A program made the position numbers and the translations under genes. Source: Rhizobium sp. P40RR-XXII (GTDB lineage Bacteria > Pseudomonadota > Alphaproteobacteria > Rhizobiales > Rhizobiaceae). Taken from it: a stretch of 64,000 nucleotides of DNA. The DNA is taken from contig NZ_JABAII010000007.1 of NCBI RefSeq assembly GCF_012641405.1, forward strand, positions 186,001 to 250,000. Direction: 5' to 3'. Under the pieces are notes generated by a model. The model did not search any database. It was not told where the DNA came from and saw nothing but the letters and a program-made list of their open reading frames with translations. Positions within the stretch are counted from its first letter, which is position 1, and every line of letters begins with the position of its first letter. Below, piece by piece: positions 9,491 to 17,728 of this stretch.

Positions 9491-9634
9491 GTATCTTTTC
9501 CACCGCACCGCGCAAGGCCCTAAGGCATGCTGCAGGCGCTCGTTCGATTTTCGTTGGGCAAAGAATACCAGCAGGATGGGTTTTCGCCAAATTCTTTTTG
9601 AATCGCGCCAATTTAGCCGTCGGCGAAACAGCCG

Positions 9635-10438
9635 TCAGGCGACCAGGCGTCCCCGGACATCAGCCGCAAGTTGCTGCATGCGATCGATCGGCGCATGGCC
9701 GATCAGCATAAAGGCATGGGTTGGGCTCGACCAATAGACGACATTCATGCCCTTGCGATTTTCCATATCCGGCGCGGCCGCACCCCTGGCGGATTGGACG
9801 ATGCAAAGCGCCAGAGGGCCGCTTTCCGGATCGAGATAGGCGATCTGGGCCAACGGCTTGCTGTCGTAATTCAGAATCTGGGCGCGCTTGAATTCGACGC
9901 CCGGCATTGCCACGGCCTCCGGCGCCAAAGACAGGCCCAGTTTGGCACCGACCTCATTCAATTGCGCGACCTGCTGCGCATGATCGCCGGCCGGAGCGCT
10001 CAGCGTATCCGCCGTATAGAGCGAAAGATATTCCGCAACCACGGCACGCCATTCGGTATCTTCATCCGGCTTCGAAAGCCGATGGCCGATGCCGATCACG
10101 GAGCGGTCGACGGCAATGGCGGCGACAAAGCTTGCGGCAACCGCGGCAAGGAAACCACGGCGACCGATGTCGGCAGCACGGGACCTAGGCTTTTCAATTG
10201 CGGGAATGGCCGCAAGCATGGCCTCCAGCTTCGCAGCCGGTGCCTCGACAAGCATTGGCTCGAACGCTGCCTTGAAGGGCAGCGTGCTGCGGGACAGGAA
10301 ATCGAAACGCTCGGCAACACGCTCGTCGTCGGCGATCAATCGTTCGATCCGCTCGCGCTCGGCGGCATCCAGCTCGCCATCGATGAAGGCGGTGAGCTGT
10401 TCGTCCGAGGGCATCTGTCCTTTATCCAATTCACTCAT
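9635..10438 (-). CDS. Anti-sigma factor, membrane-anchored
   Basis: The 267-residue protein has an N-terminal cytosolic anti-sigma domain (residues about 9-60: LTAFIDGELDAAERERIERL, then LPFKAAFEPML), one membrane segment at about 95-111 and a C-terminal periplasmic domain of about 150 residues. No zinc-binding HxxxCxxC motif is visible. Such proteins hold an ECF sigma factor inactive until an envelope signal releases it. The ATG at 10438 overlaps the sigma gene stop by 8 bases and has GGGGA 6 bases upstream, so the pair is translationally coupled; starts at 10444 and 10459 are possible. The motif GRRGFLAAVAAS just before the helix resembles a Tat signal. Confidence 0.88.
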   Translation of the reverse strand: MSELDKGQMPSDEQLTAFIDGELDAAERERIERLIADDERVAERFDFLSRSTLPFKAAFEPMLVEAPAAKLEAMLAAIPAIEKPRSRAADIGRRGFLAAVAASFVAAIAVDRSVIGIGHRLSKPDEDTEWRAVVAEYLSLYTADTLSAPAGDHAQQVAQLNEVGAKLGLSLAPEAVAMPGVEFKRAQILNYDSKPLAQIAYLDPESGPLALCIVQSARGAAAPDMENRKGMNVVYWSSPTHAFMLIGHAPIDRMQQLAADVRGRLVA

Positions 10439-11030
10439 TTCCATTCCCCAGTCGCTCACCTCCGGAAGATTTTCCGTCAGCCACTATCCCCATGCCATCC
10501 GCAAGTTTTGCCCGCGCCGCCGCCAGCCGGCTCATGATCGTTCCGATCGGCACCTCGAGAATCTCGGCCACTTCGCGATAGGAAAGCCCCTCGACATAGG
10601 CGAGAAATACGGCGGTGCGCTGCGCCTCCGGCAATGCCTGCACGCGCTGCAATACCTGCCCGGCCAAAATATGCGTTTCGGTTTCCCGCGCGCCGTCGAA
10701 AACCAGTGTCTCGTCGGCATCGACGAAGCCCTGCCCCATGCGCACCCGGCGCGAGCGGACCTCGTTCAGCCATATCGAATGGAGGATGGCGAACAGCCAG
10801 CGATCGAGCCGCGTGCCCGATGTAAATTGAGCCGCCCGCTCCAGAGCCCTGACACAAGTCGCCTGAACGAGATCGTCGGCCACGTCCCGCTGGCGCGACA
10901 GCACGACGCCATAGCGCCACAACCGCGTCAGATGCTGGGACAAGCCAGCCCTGATATCCTCTTCGCTCGCTATGACATCCTCCGCCGCATTCGCATGTCC
11001 GGAAGCCGCCGACCTTTTCGGCGGCTTCAT
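10431..11030 (-). CDS. RNA polymerase ECF sigma factor
   Basis: The 199-residue protein (from the ATG at 11030) has sigma region 2 (residues about 30-95: DVADDLVQATCVRALERAAQ, then DRWLFAILHSIWLNEVR) and region 4 (about 130-180: LPEAQRTAVFLAYVEGLSY, then IPIGTIMSRLAAARAKL). Regions 1 and 3 are absent, as in group 4 sigma factors. It is coupled to the anti-sigma gene downstream and lies 105 bases after the secreted TPR-like gene on the same strand. The start is uncertain: longer in-frame starts exist up to 11084 and none has a strong ribosome-binding site. It may read the shared motif found upstream of the TPR-like and polyketide synthase genes. Confidence 0.93.
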   Translation of the reverse strand: MKPPKRSAASGHANAAEDVIASEEDIRAGLSQHLTRLWRYGVVLSRQRDVADDLVQATCVRALERAAQFTSGTRLDRWLFAILHSIWLNEVRSRRVRMGQGFVDADETLVFDGARETETHILAGQVLQRVQALPEAQRTAVFLAYVEGLSYREVAEILEVPIGTIMSRLAAARAKLADGMGIVADGKSSGGERLGNGNE

Positions 11031-11135
11031 TGCTGTCAGACTATAAGCAGAAATTGCGCTACGAGCGACCGGCATCACTCCCATATTTCTCGCAAAGCTC
11101 CCTGCTTACAGTCTTCATCGTTGACCCAGGCGCCG

Positions 11136-11678
11136 TTACAGGCTGGTCGGATTCAGGATCGCGGCGTGAAGATCGCGATATTCCTCGCAGCTCGTATTAC
11201 CGCAGAGCGTCTTGATCGTGCTCAGCTGGTCCTTGGCGAGATCCATCTGGCCCTTGATGACGTAGGCTTCGCCGAGATATTCACGGACCAGCGTGTATTT
11301 TGGGTCCATGGCGACGGACTTCTGGTAGTAGGAAATGCCCTCGTCCGTGCGGCCGAGCTTGCGGGTGGCATAGCCGCGGTAGTTCAGCGCCTCGGCCGTA
11401 TTCGGGTTCTTCATCGTGTCCAGAACCGCCAGGGCTTCTTCGTAGCGATGATCCTTCTTGGCCAGCGAATAGGCGTAGTCGGCGCGGTTTTCATCGGTGA
11501 CGTTGGCGCTTTGCTGCTTGACGCATTTCTTCGCCTTCTGATCGTAGATCTCGCCCTTCTTGCAGGTCGGCGTCGTGCTCGAATCGTCGCCGGCCGCAAA
11601 GACGGGAACGGCGAAAGCGCCGAGGGTCAGGCCTGCACCGAGAGCGATGGAAGCCAGGCGAAATGCTTTGGTCGTCAT
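11136..11678 (-). CDS. Secreted TPR-like repeat protein in the ECF operon
   Basis: The 180-residue product begins with a classical signal peptide (LASIALGAGLTLGAFAVPVFA, cleavage after AFA near residue 27) and should be periplasmic or secreted. A Cys pair 13 residues apart (CKKGEIYDQKAKKC) follows, then about three TPR-like helical pairs between residues 65 and 150, for example ALNYRGYATRKLGRTDEGIS. A second Cys pair (CGNTSC) is near the end. TPR repeats bind proteins, so it could be a sensor partner or effector of the sigma system. The ATG at 11678 has AAGGAGA 6 bases upstream. It heads a likely transcript TPR-sigma-anti-sigma and diverges from the polyketide synthase. Confidence 0.82.
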   Translation of the reverse strand: MTTKAFRLASIALGAGLTLGAFAVPVFAAGDDSSTTPTCKKGEIYDQKAKKCVKQQSANVTDENRADYAYSLAKKDHRYEEALAVLDTMKNPNTAEALNYRGYATRKLGRTDEGISYYQKSVAMDPKYTLVREYLGEAYVIKGQMDLAKDQLSTIKTLCGNTSCEEYRDLHAAILNPTSL

Positions 11679-11715
11679 GAACTGTCTCCTTGGCAAAATG
11701 AACGTTGCGAGGAGA

Positions 11716-11741
11716 GAACACACCGTCCGGACATTTTATTC
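11716..11741 (-). promoter_or_regulatory. Candidate ECF promoter for the TPR-sigma-anti-sigma genes
   Basis: On the minus strand GAATA is followed after exactly 15 bases by GTGTT, ending 38 bases before the ATG at 11678. The same elements at the same spacing precede the divergent polyketide synthase. The -35-like element is part of a short inverted repeat (CCGTCCG / CGGACGG). Confidence 0.5.
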
Positions 11742-11815
11742 GGACGGCCCGAGAATTTTTTTCTGAGCATCCCGGACCCGGACACCCGTCACTCTTTCGT
11801 GACTGCTCCGGCATC

Positions 11816-11840
11816 GAATAGACCGTCGCCATCGCGTGTT
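11816..11840 (+). promoter_or_regulatory. Candidate ECF promoter for the polyketide synthase operon
   Basis: GAATA, 15 bases, then GTGTT on the plus strand, ending 36 bases before the GTG at 11877. Both elements and the spacing match the divergent TPR promoter; the base before GAATA is C in both. Confidence 0.5.
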
Positions 11841-11876
11841 TCCTCCACATGCCCCTCAAGGGCACAGGAGAAACCC

Positions 11877-12929
11877 GTGACCGATAGCATCAAACTTCTC
11901 AGCCTCGCCGTAGCAACACCCGATAACATCATCCTCCAAACGGACGCCGCCGAGACGGCGAGCCGCCTGTTCTCGGATCGTTTTCAGGACTTCAAATATC
12001 TCGCCCGCGTGTTTGAGAGCACCGGCATTTGCAAGCGCCATCTGGCGCGGCCGCTTTCCTGGTTCGAACAGCCGCATGGCTGGGAGGACCGCATGGCCGC
12101 CTATGCGGAAGTGGCATCCGAACTTTTCCGCCGGACAGCGACTGCGGCTCTGCAACGCGCCGGCCTCGAAGCGCGCCAAGTGGACTGCGTCGTCACGGCC
12201 TCATCCACCGGGCTTGCGACGCCGAGCCTCGAGGCGCGTCTCGCCGGCGAGATGGGCTTCCGCGGTGATATCGAACGCGTACCGATTTTCGGGCTCGGCT
12301 GTGCAGCCGGCGTATCTGGTCTTGCCGTCGCGACGAAGATGGCAAGAAGCCGGCCGGGCGCCGTCGTGCTTTTCGTCGCGATCGAACTCTGCTCGCTCGC
12401 CTTCCGTCTGGACGAACTGACACGACCCAACATCATTGCCACGGCGCTGTTCGGCGATGGCGCGGCCGCCTGCGTGCTGCGGGCGGGCGAGAGCGGCATC
12501 GCGGAAATCGAATCGACAGGCGAACATCTCTTTCCCGACAGCCTCGGCATCATGGGCTGGAGGATCGATGATACGGGCTTCGGCATCGTGCTGGAACAAT
12601 CGCTGCCGGTCTTTGCGGAGACTCATCTGAGAAGCGCTGTTGCCGGCATTCTGGAGCAATCCGGGCTTTTGATCTCGGATGTCGACCGCTTCATCTGCCA
12701 TCCCGGCGGGGCCAAGGTGCTGGTAGCACTTGAAAAGGCGCTCGGTCTCCAGGAGGGATCGCTCGACATCGAGCGCGGAGTGATCGGCGACTACGGCAAC
12801 ATGTCCTCCCCCACCGTGCTTTTCGTGCTGGAGCGCATGATTGCGGGCGGATTGCCCTCTCGTTCGGCCTTGCTCGCCATGGGTCCGGGCTTCTCGGCAA
12901 GCTGCATCACCTTGAGGAGGGTCGCCTGA
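11877..12929 (+). CDS. Type III polyketide synthase (chalcone synthase-like)
   Basis: The 350-residue thiolase-fold enzyme has the complete type III catalytic triad: Cys142 in FGLGCAAG, His275 in ICHPGGAK and Asn308 in GNMSSPTVLF. Enzymes of this family extend an acyl-CoA starter with malonyl-CoA and cyclise the product to alkylpyrones, alkylresorcinols or phloroglucinol-type compounds. No acyl-carrier or loading partner is nearby, so it probably uses free CoA esters. The start is the GTG at 11877, with GGAG 6-7 bases upstream. It overlaps the methyltransferase gene by one base (TGATG), so the two are coupled. The pairing resembles BpsA-BpsB of Bacillus and SrsA-SrsB of Streptomyces. Confidence 0.92.
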   Translation: MTDSIKLLSLAVATPDNIILQTDAAETASRLFSDRFQDFKYLARVFESTGICKRHLARPLSWFEQPHGWEDRMAAYAEVASELFRRTATAALQRAGLEARQVDCVVTASSTGLATPSLEARLAGEMGFRGDIERVPIFGLGCAAGVSGLAVATKMARSRPGAVVLFVAIELCSLAFRLDELTRPNIIATALFGDGAAACVLRAGESGIAEIESTGEHLFPDSLGIMGWRIDDTGFGIVLEQSLPVFAETHLRSAVAGILEQSGLLISDVDRFICHPGGAKVLVALEKALGLQEGSLDIERGVIGDYGNMSSPTVLFVLERMIAGGLPSRSALLAMGPGFSASCITLRRVA

Positions 12930-13426
12930 TGCTGTGGCCATCGATCGCGCTTCTTGCCTTCGTGACGCTGCAGCGGCTAGCGGAGCTCATTTATGCCCGG
13001 CACAACACCGCCGCCCTGCTTGCCCGCGGCGCCCGGGAATATGCCTCGGAACACTATCCCTTCATGGTGGCGCTGCATGCGGCGTGGCTGATCGGATTAT
13101 GGCTGCTCGCCATCGGCCGGCCGGTCGATCCCGGCTGGTTCCTGCTCTTCATGCTGCTGCAGGCATTGCGTCTCTGGGTGCTGGCGACGCTGAGGGAACG
13201 ATGGACGACACGCATCATCATATTGCCCGGCGCGGCTCTCGTGGCCAAGGGACCCTATCGCTTCCTCAGCCATCCGAACTATGCGATCGTCATCGGCGAG
13301 ATCGCCGTGTTGCCGCTCGCCTTCGGCTTCCCGCTCTATGCCGCGATCTTTTCGCTGCTGAACGGTATCATTCTCGCAATCCGCATCCGCGCCGAAAACA
13401 TCTGCCTGAAACAGAGTGCGGCCTAG
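12929..13426 (+). CDS. Isoprenylcysteine carboxyl methyltransferase (ICMT) family membrane methyltransferase
   Basis: The 165-residue protein has about four to five hydrophobic helices and the ICMT/PEMT signature near residues 107-125 (KGPYRFLSHPNYAIVIGE), where SAM binds. In bacteria such proteins next to type III polyketide synthases O-methylate alkylpyrones or alkylresorcinols at the membrane, which is the likely role here. Its ATG shares a base with the polyketide synthase stop. The TAG stop lies in the first bases of a RIME-like repeat, so the repeat abuts the gene directly. Confidence 0.87.
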   Translation: MLWPSIALLAFVTLQRLAELIYARHNTAALLARGAREYASEHYPFMVALHAAWLIGLWLLAIGRPVDPGWFLLFMLLQALRLWVLATLRERWTTRIIILPGAALVAKGPYRFLSHPNYAIVIGEIAVLPLAFGFPLYAAIFSLLNGIILAIRIRAENICLKQSAA

Positions 13427-13539
13427 AGCCGGATGATTCTAGGTCTGTTCGACCTAAAATCTGAATCCGCTCTAGAAACAAAGAAGTAGAGCGTGATGTC
13501 GTCCGAAAACCGCCTACACTTTTCGGCATCGCGCTCTAA
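13424..13539. repeat. RIME-like double palindrome, copy A
   Basis: Two adjacent palindromes: one bounded by TAGAGCCGGAT and GAATCCGCTCTA with the inner stem AGGTC/GACCT, the other bounded by TAGAGCGTGATG and its near-complement, with inner CCGAAAA/TTTTCGG. A second copy of nearly identical sequence is at 61893-62007. The layout fits the Rhizobium intergenic mosaic element family. Confidence 0.85.
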
Positions 13540-13657
13540 CCGCATTTTTCAATTGCACCGCTGAAATTTGGCAGGCATTTTCGATGCTTACAGCGCGGCC
13601 CAGGCAATGAAGAAGGGCCGCGCGACAATGCAATGAGCATGCGGATAGCAGGATAAG

Positions 13658-14905
13658 ATGACAAAGGACGCAATCGTTCTCGGTGCGGGCATCGTCGGGG
13701 TTTCGACGGCAATCCATCTGCAGCGGCGGGGACGACAAGTCGTCCTCGTCGACCGGCAGCCGCCGGGCCAGGGAACGTCTTTCGGCAATGCCGGCCTCAT
13801 CCAGCGCGAGGGTGTCGTGCCCTATGGCTTTCCGCAGCAATTCGGCCTGCTGCTGCGCTATGCCTTCAACAATCGCATCGACGCGCATTACCATCTGCGC
13901 GCCCTTCCCGCGCAGATCGCCTTCCTCGCCCGCTATTGGTGGAACTCCAATACGAAACGCCACGAGATGATTTCGCGCGCCTACGCGCCGCTGATCGAAC
14001 ATTCCGTCAGCGAACACAACGACCTCATCGAAGCCTCGCATGCCGAGGAGCTCATTCGCAAGAACGGCTGGGTGGAACTGTTCCGTTCGAACGAGAAGCG
14101 CGACGCGGAATTTGCCGAGGCCGAGCGCCTCAACCGCGAATTCGGGATCGGCTACGATGCTCTGAGCAGTGCGGAGGTCGCAGCCGCGGAGCCGTATCTC
14201 CGGGGCGACTTTGCCGGTGCCCTGCGCTGGCGCGATCCCTGGTCGGTACTGGACCCACATGGGCTGACATCAGCCTATCGCCGCTACTTCGAAAGCATCG
14301 GCGGCCGCGTGACGACCGGGGATGCCGTCTCGCTCGGCATGGCCGGGTCGGCCTGGAGAATGGTGACGGCGGACGGGTCGATCGAGGCGGAGGATGTGGT
14401 CGTCGCGCTCGGCCCGTGGGCCGACATCGTGACGAAGCGCTTCGGCTATGCCTTTCCCCTCGGCGTCAAGCGCGGCTATCACATGCATTATGCGGCGGAA
14501 GGCAATGCCGTCCTCAACAACTGGACGCTGGACGCCGAGCGCGGCTATCTGCTGGCTCCGATGAGCCGCGGCATCAGGCTTACGACCGGCGCCGAATTCG
14601 CCCTGCGCGACGCGCCGAAGACACCGGTACAGCTCGATCGCGCCGAGGCCGTCGCCCGCGCCACCTTCCCGCTCGGCGAACGGCTCGACCCCGAACCCTG
14701 GATGGGCGCGCGCCCCTGCACACCCGACATGATGCCGATCATCGGCAAGGCCCCGCGTCATAAGGGTTTGTGGTTCGCGTTCGGGCACGCTCATCATGGT
14801 TTGACGCTCGGGCCGGTGACCGGCCGCGTGCTCGCCGAGCTCATCACCGGCGAGAAGCCTTTCATCGATATTTCGGCCTATGCTCCGGACCGGTTCGCGC
14901 CCTGA
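13658..14905 (+). CDS. FAD-dependent D-amino acid dehydrogenase-like oxidoreductase (DadA/DAO family)
   Basis: The 415-residue protein starts with a Rossmann FAD motif (IVLGAGIVGVSTAIHL, residues 6-21) followed by the acidic ribose-binding end of strand 2 (VVLVDRQ). The C-terminal region has the second FAD contact typical of the DAO fold (GLWFAFGHAHHGLTLGPVTG). The middle holds the variable substrate domain. It probably deaminates a D-amino acid or a related secondary amine and passes electrons to the membrane chain. AGGA precedes the ATG by 5 bases. It stands alone between a RIME-like repeat and the convergent gluconokinase gene, so the substrate cannot be inferred from neighbours. Confidence 0.88.
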   Translation: MTKDAIVLGAGIVGVSTAIHLQRRGRQVVLVDRQPPGQGTSFGNAGLIQREGVVPYGFPQQFGLLLRYAFNNRIDAHYHLRALPAQIAFLARYWWNSNTKRHEMISRAYAPLIEHSVSEHNDLIEASHAEELIRKNGWVELFRSNEKRDAEFAEAERLNREFGIGYDALSSAEVAAAEPYLRGDFAGALRWRDPWSVLDPHGLTSAYRRYFESIGGRVTTGDAVSLGMAGSAWRMVTADGSIEAEDVVVALGPWADIVTKRFGYAFPLGVKRGYHMHYAAEGNAVLNNWTLDAERGYLLAPMSRGIRLTTGAEFALRDAPKTPVQLDRAEAVARATFPLGERLDPEPWMGARPCTPDMMPIIGKAPRHKGLWFAFGHAHHGLTLGPVTGRVLAELITGEKPFIDISAYAPDRFAP

Positions 14906-14969
14906 GCTGCTCTGTCTCATTCTACGCATTCCGGGCGGAAAACCGCTGCACACCCTTCCAGGAATTGCG

Positions 14970-15497
14970 TTAGAGGATTGCCGTCAGGCTTTTGACGGAG
15001 GCTTCGACAATGCCTTCGATCGTATCGTCGATATCCACGGTCACGACGCCGGGTTCGCCGGTCGGTACTTCCAAGGTCTGCAGCTGGCTTTCGAGCAATG
15101 ACGCCGGCATGAAATGCCCCTTGCGCTCGCCCATGCGCTTCGTCAGAAGTTCCTTCGAGCCCTCGAGATAGATGAAATAGAGATGGCCGCCGGCGGCGGC
15201 CCGCAGGCGCTCGCGATAGACGCGCTTCAGCGCCGAGCAGGTAACTGCGACCCCCTCGCCCTTGGCTAGGCTTGCCGAAATTTCCTGACCGATCTTTTCG
15301 AGCCACGGCCAGCGATCTTCGTCCGTCAGCGGAATGCCCTTGCTCATCTTCTCGACATTGGCGGCCGGATGCAGGGCGTCGCCTTCGATGAAATGGATGC
15401 CAAGCTTGGCCGCGACACCTTCGCCGATCGAGGATTTGCCGCTGCCGCTCACGCCCATGACGATGATGGCAAGGGGCGTTTGGGATGTTTCACTCAT
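14970..15497 (-). CDS. gntK: Gluconokinase
   Basis: The 175-residue protein is a small P-loop kinase with Walker A GVSGSGKSS at residues 15-23. The gluconate kinase signature follows (FIEGDALHPAANVEKMSKG, then PLTDEDRWPWL), together with CSALKRVYRERLR. It phosphorylates gluconate to 6-phosphogluconate, the substrate of Edd, which is encoded 42 kb further along in this window. It is a monocistronic gene followed upstream by a repeat region; no gluconate transporter or GntR regulator is adjacent. Confidence 0.94.
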   Translation of the reverse strand: MSETSQTPLAIIVMGVSGSGKSSIGEGVAAKLGIHFIEGDALHPAANVEKMSKGIPLTDEDRWPWLEKIGQEISASLAKGEGVAVTCSALKRVYRERLRAAAGGHLYFIYLEGSKELLTKRMGERKGHFMPASLLESQLQTLEVPTGEPGVVTVDIDDTIEGIVEASVKSLTAIL

Positions 15498-15565
15498 GTC
15501 GTTTTCTGCCTTGAATGACGGGGGCCAATGATCGTCGGGCGGGTCCGCCGTTGAAGCATCCGATT

Positions 15566-15717
15566 GCCTGGCCCCTCACCCTAGCCCTCTCCCCGTAAAC
15601 GGGGCGAGGGAACGACGGAGCAAGCCAATCGGCGGCAATACCAGGACAGAACCGGCTCTCGTTAGATCAGCCCCCTCTCCCCGCATGCGGGGAGAGGGTT
15701 GGGGTGAGGGGCCAGGC
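15566..15717. repeat. Intergenic repeat with 30-bp inverted arms
   Basis: The arms at 15566-15595 and 15688-15717 match at 28 of 30 positions in opposite orientation (GCCTGGCCCCTCACCC...CTCTCCCCG). Each arm also contains or abuts a smaller hairpin (CCCCG-taaa-CGGGG and CTCTCCCCGCATGCGGGGAGAG). The 90-base centre looks non-coding. This is a typical dispersed GC-rich rhizobial intergenic repeat, possibly acting as a terminator for gntK and dppF readthrough. Confidence 0.8.
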
Positions 15718-15761
15718 AGAAAGGCGCGACAAAGCGACATCTGCCCGATTCACAACTTGGA

Positions 15762-16715
15762 TCAATCCAGTGGAAAGAAACAGGAAAATTTATGCGTTCC
15801 GTCGCCCGCCAGCTCCGGTTCGACCTGCCGGCACTTGTCCTGGGCGCGCCAGCAGCGCGGATTGAAGTGACAGCCCTTCGGCGGATTGAGCGGTGACGGC
15901 AGCTCGCCCTGCAGGCGAATGCGGTTCTTCTCGCGCTCCGGATCGGCGATCGGCGTTGCCGACAGAAGGGCTGCCGTATAGGGATGGCGCGGACGGCTGA
16001 AGACCTCGTCGGCGGTGCCGGTTTCGACCGGGCGGCCGAGATACATCACCATCACATCATCAGCGATATGGCGGACGACGGAGAGGCCGTGCGAGATGAA
16101 GAGATAGGCAAGTCCCATCTCCTTCTGCAGGTCCATCAAAAGGTTCAGCACCTGCGCCTGGATCGAGAGATCGAGCGCGGAGACGGGTTCGTCGAGCACC
16201 AGCACCTTCGGCCGGAGCATCAGGGCACGCGCAATGGCGATACGCTGGCGCTGACCGCCGGAGAACATATGCGGATAGCGGTCGTAATGTTCGGGGCGCA
16301 GGCCGACGCGCGCCATCATCTCCTCCGCCTTGCGGCGGCGGGTGGCGGCGTCGTCATCCGTGTTGATCTTCAGCGGCTCTTCCAGGATCGAGCCGACCTT
16401 CTGGCGTGGATTGAGCGAGCCATAGGGGTTCTGAAACACGATCTGCACGGCGCTGCGCAAGCTGCGGTCGCCAAGCTTGGCGGGCTTGCCGTCGATCAGC
16501 AATTCGCCAGCCGTCGGGTTTTCGATCATCGTCACAAGGCGGGCAAGCGTCGACTTGCCGCAGCCGGATTCGCCGACAACCGCAAGCGTGCGGCCCGACT
16601 GCAGGCTGAAGCTGACGCCGTTCAATGCCTTGACGGTCGCTTCCGGTTTGAAGCTGCCGCGCTTGATGGTGTAGAAGCGGGCGAGATCGCGCCCTTCGAG
16701 AACAGCGCCGGTCAT
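15762..16715 (-). CDS. dppF: Dipeptide/oligopeptide ABC transporter ATP-binding protein (DppF-like)
   Basis: The 317-residue ATPase has Walker A GESGCGKST, the signature LSGGQRQRIAIARAL (here FSGGQRQRIAIARAL), Walker B VLVLDEPVSALD and the C-terminal oligopeptide-transporter extension with Cys-rich CHFNPRCWRAQDKC, which in this family can hold an iron-sulfur cluster. It powers peptide uptake together with DppD. The ATG at 16715 overlaps the dppD stop as ATGA. It is the last gene of the dppABCDF-type operon. Confidence 0.92.
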   Translation of the reverse strand: MTGAVLEGRDLARFYTIKRGSFKPEATVKALNGVSFSLQSGRTLAVVGESGCGKSTLARLVTMIENPTAGELLIDGKPAKLGDRSLRSAVQIVFQNPYGSLNPRQKVGSILEEPLKINTDDDAATRRRKAEEMMARVGLRPEHYDRYPHMFSGGQRQRIAIARALMLRPKVLVLDEPVSALDLSIQAQVLNLLMDLQKEMGLAYLFISHGLSVVRHIADDVMVMYLGRPVETGTADEVFSRPRHPYTAALLSATPIADPEREKNRIRLQGELPSPLNPPKGCHFNPRCWRAQDKCRQVEPELAGDGTHKFSCFFPLD

Positions 16716-17728
16716 GCGGCACCTCCTGCTTTTTGCGTGGCGGCAATACCGGGGTGGCCGAGCGGCTTGCCATGTTCCAGCGGATAGTTGCAAAGGGTCA
16801 GGCCGAGTTCGACGCCCTGGCGCTTGACGCCCCTGTCGCATTCCGGCGTGGCGAACGAGCAGCGCGGCGCAAAAAGACAGCCCGTCGGCCGATCGTGCTG
16901 ACCGGGAACGACGCCGGCGATCGACGGCAGGCGCTCGCCGACTTCGGCACGTTCAGGCAAAGCCGATAGAAGCGCCGCCGTGTAGGGGTGATGCGGATCG
17001 CGGAACAGCTCCCTGACCGGCTGCTCCTCCACCTTCTGGCCGGCATATTGCACCTGCACGCGCTCGGCCGTTTCGGCGACGACGCCCATGTCGTGGGTGA
17101 TGAGCACGAGCGCCATGCCCTGCTCCCTTTGCAGGCGCACGAGCAGATCGAGGATCTGTGCCTGGATCGTCACGTCGAGCGCGGTGGTCGGCTCATCGGC
17201 GATCAGGAGCTTCGGATTGCAGGCGAGCGCCATGGCGATCATGACGCGCTGGCTCATGCCGCCCGACATCTGATGCGGGAAGTTCGACAGCCTATCCTCG
17301 GGCGCGGGAATGCCGACCAGATTCAGAAGCTCGATCGAGCGCTCGCGACGCGCCTTGCGGTCGAGGCCCATGTGGATGCGCAGGGTCTCGCCGAGTTGGA
17401 AGCCGACCGTGAAGCACGGATTGAGGCTCGACATGGGCTCCTGGAAGATCATCGCCATGTCCTTGCCGATGATCTTGCGGCGCTGTCGCGAGGAGATGCC
17501 GCGCAGGTCCTTGCCATCGAACATCATGCGGTCGGCGGTGATCTTCGCCGTCCAGGGCAGAAGCCCCATCATGGCGAGCATGGAGACCGACTTGCCGGAA
17601 CCGGATTCGCCGACGATCGACAGGATTTCTCCCTTGTCGCAGCTGAGCGAGACGCCATCGACCGCCCGGAAGAGGCCGGACGATGTTTGGAATTCAACGG
17701 ATAGATTTTCAATATCGAGGAGTGCCAT
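16712..17728 (-). CDS. dppD: Dipeptide/oligopeptide ABC transporter ATP-binding protein (DppD-like)
   Basis: The 338-residue ATPase has Walker A GESGSGKS, signature [15 protein letters not shown], Walker [13 protein letters not shown] and the family C-terminal extension with GCLFAPRC and a following Cys. It pairs with DppF at the inner membrane. The ATG at 17728 shares one base with the dppC stop (TAATG), so translation is coupled; a longer frame upstream lies inside dppC in another frame and is rejected. Confidence 0.92.
   Translation of the reverse strand: MALLDIENLSVEFQTSSGLFRAVDGVSLSCDKGEILSIVGESGSGKSVSMLAMMGLLPWTAKITADRMMFDGKDLRGISSRQRRKIIGKDMAMIFQEPMSSLNPCFTVGFQLGETLRIHMGLDRKARRERSIELLNLVGIPAPEDRLSNFPHQMSGGMSQRVMIAMALACNPKLLIADEPTTALDVTIQAQILDLLVRLQREQGMALVLITHDMGVVAETAERVQVQYAGQKVEEQPVRELFRDPHHPYTAALLSALPERAEVGERLPSIAGVVPGQHDRPTGCLFAPRCSFATPECDRGVKRQGVELGLTLCNYPLEHGKPLGHPGIAATQKAGGAA

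Noticed and set aside
15566..15717. Palindromic repeat as a CRISPR or IS end
   Set aside because: There are only two arms, no spacers, no transposase gene and no target duplication.
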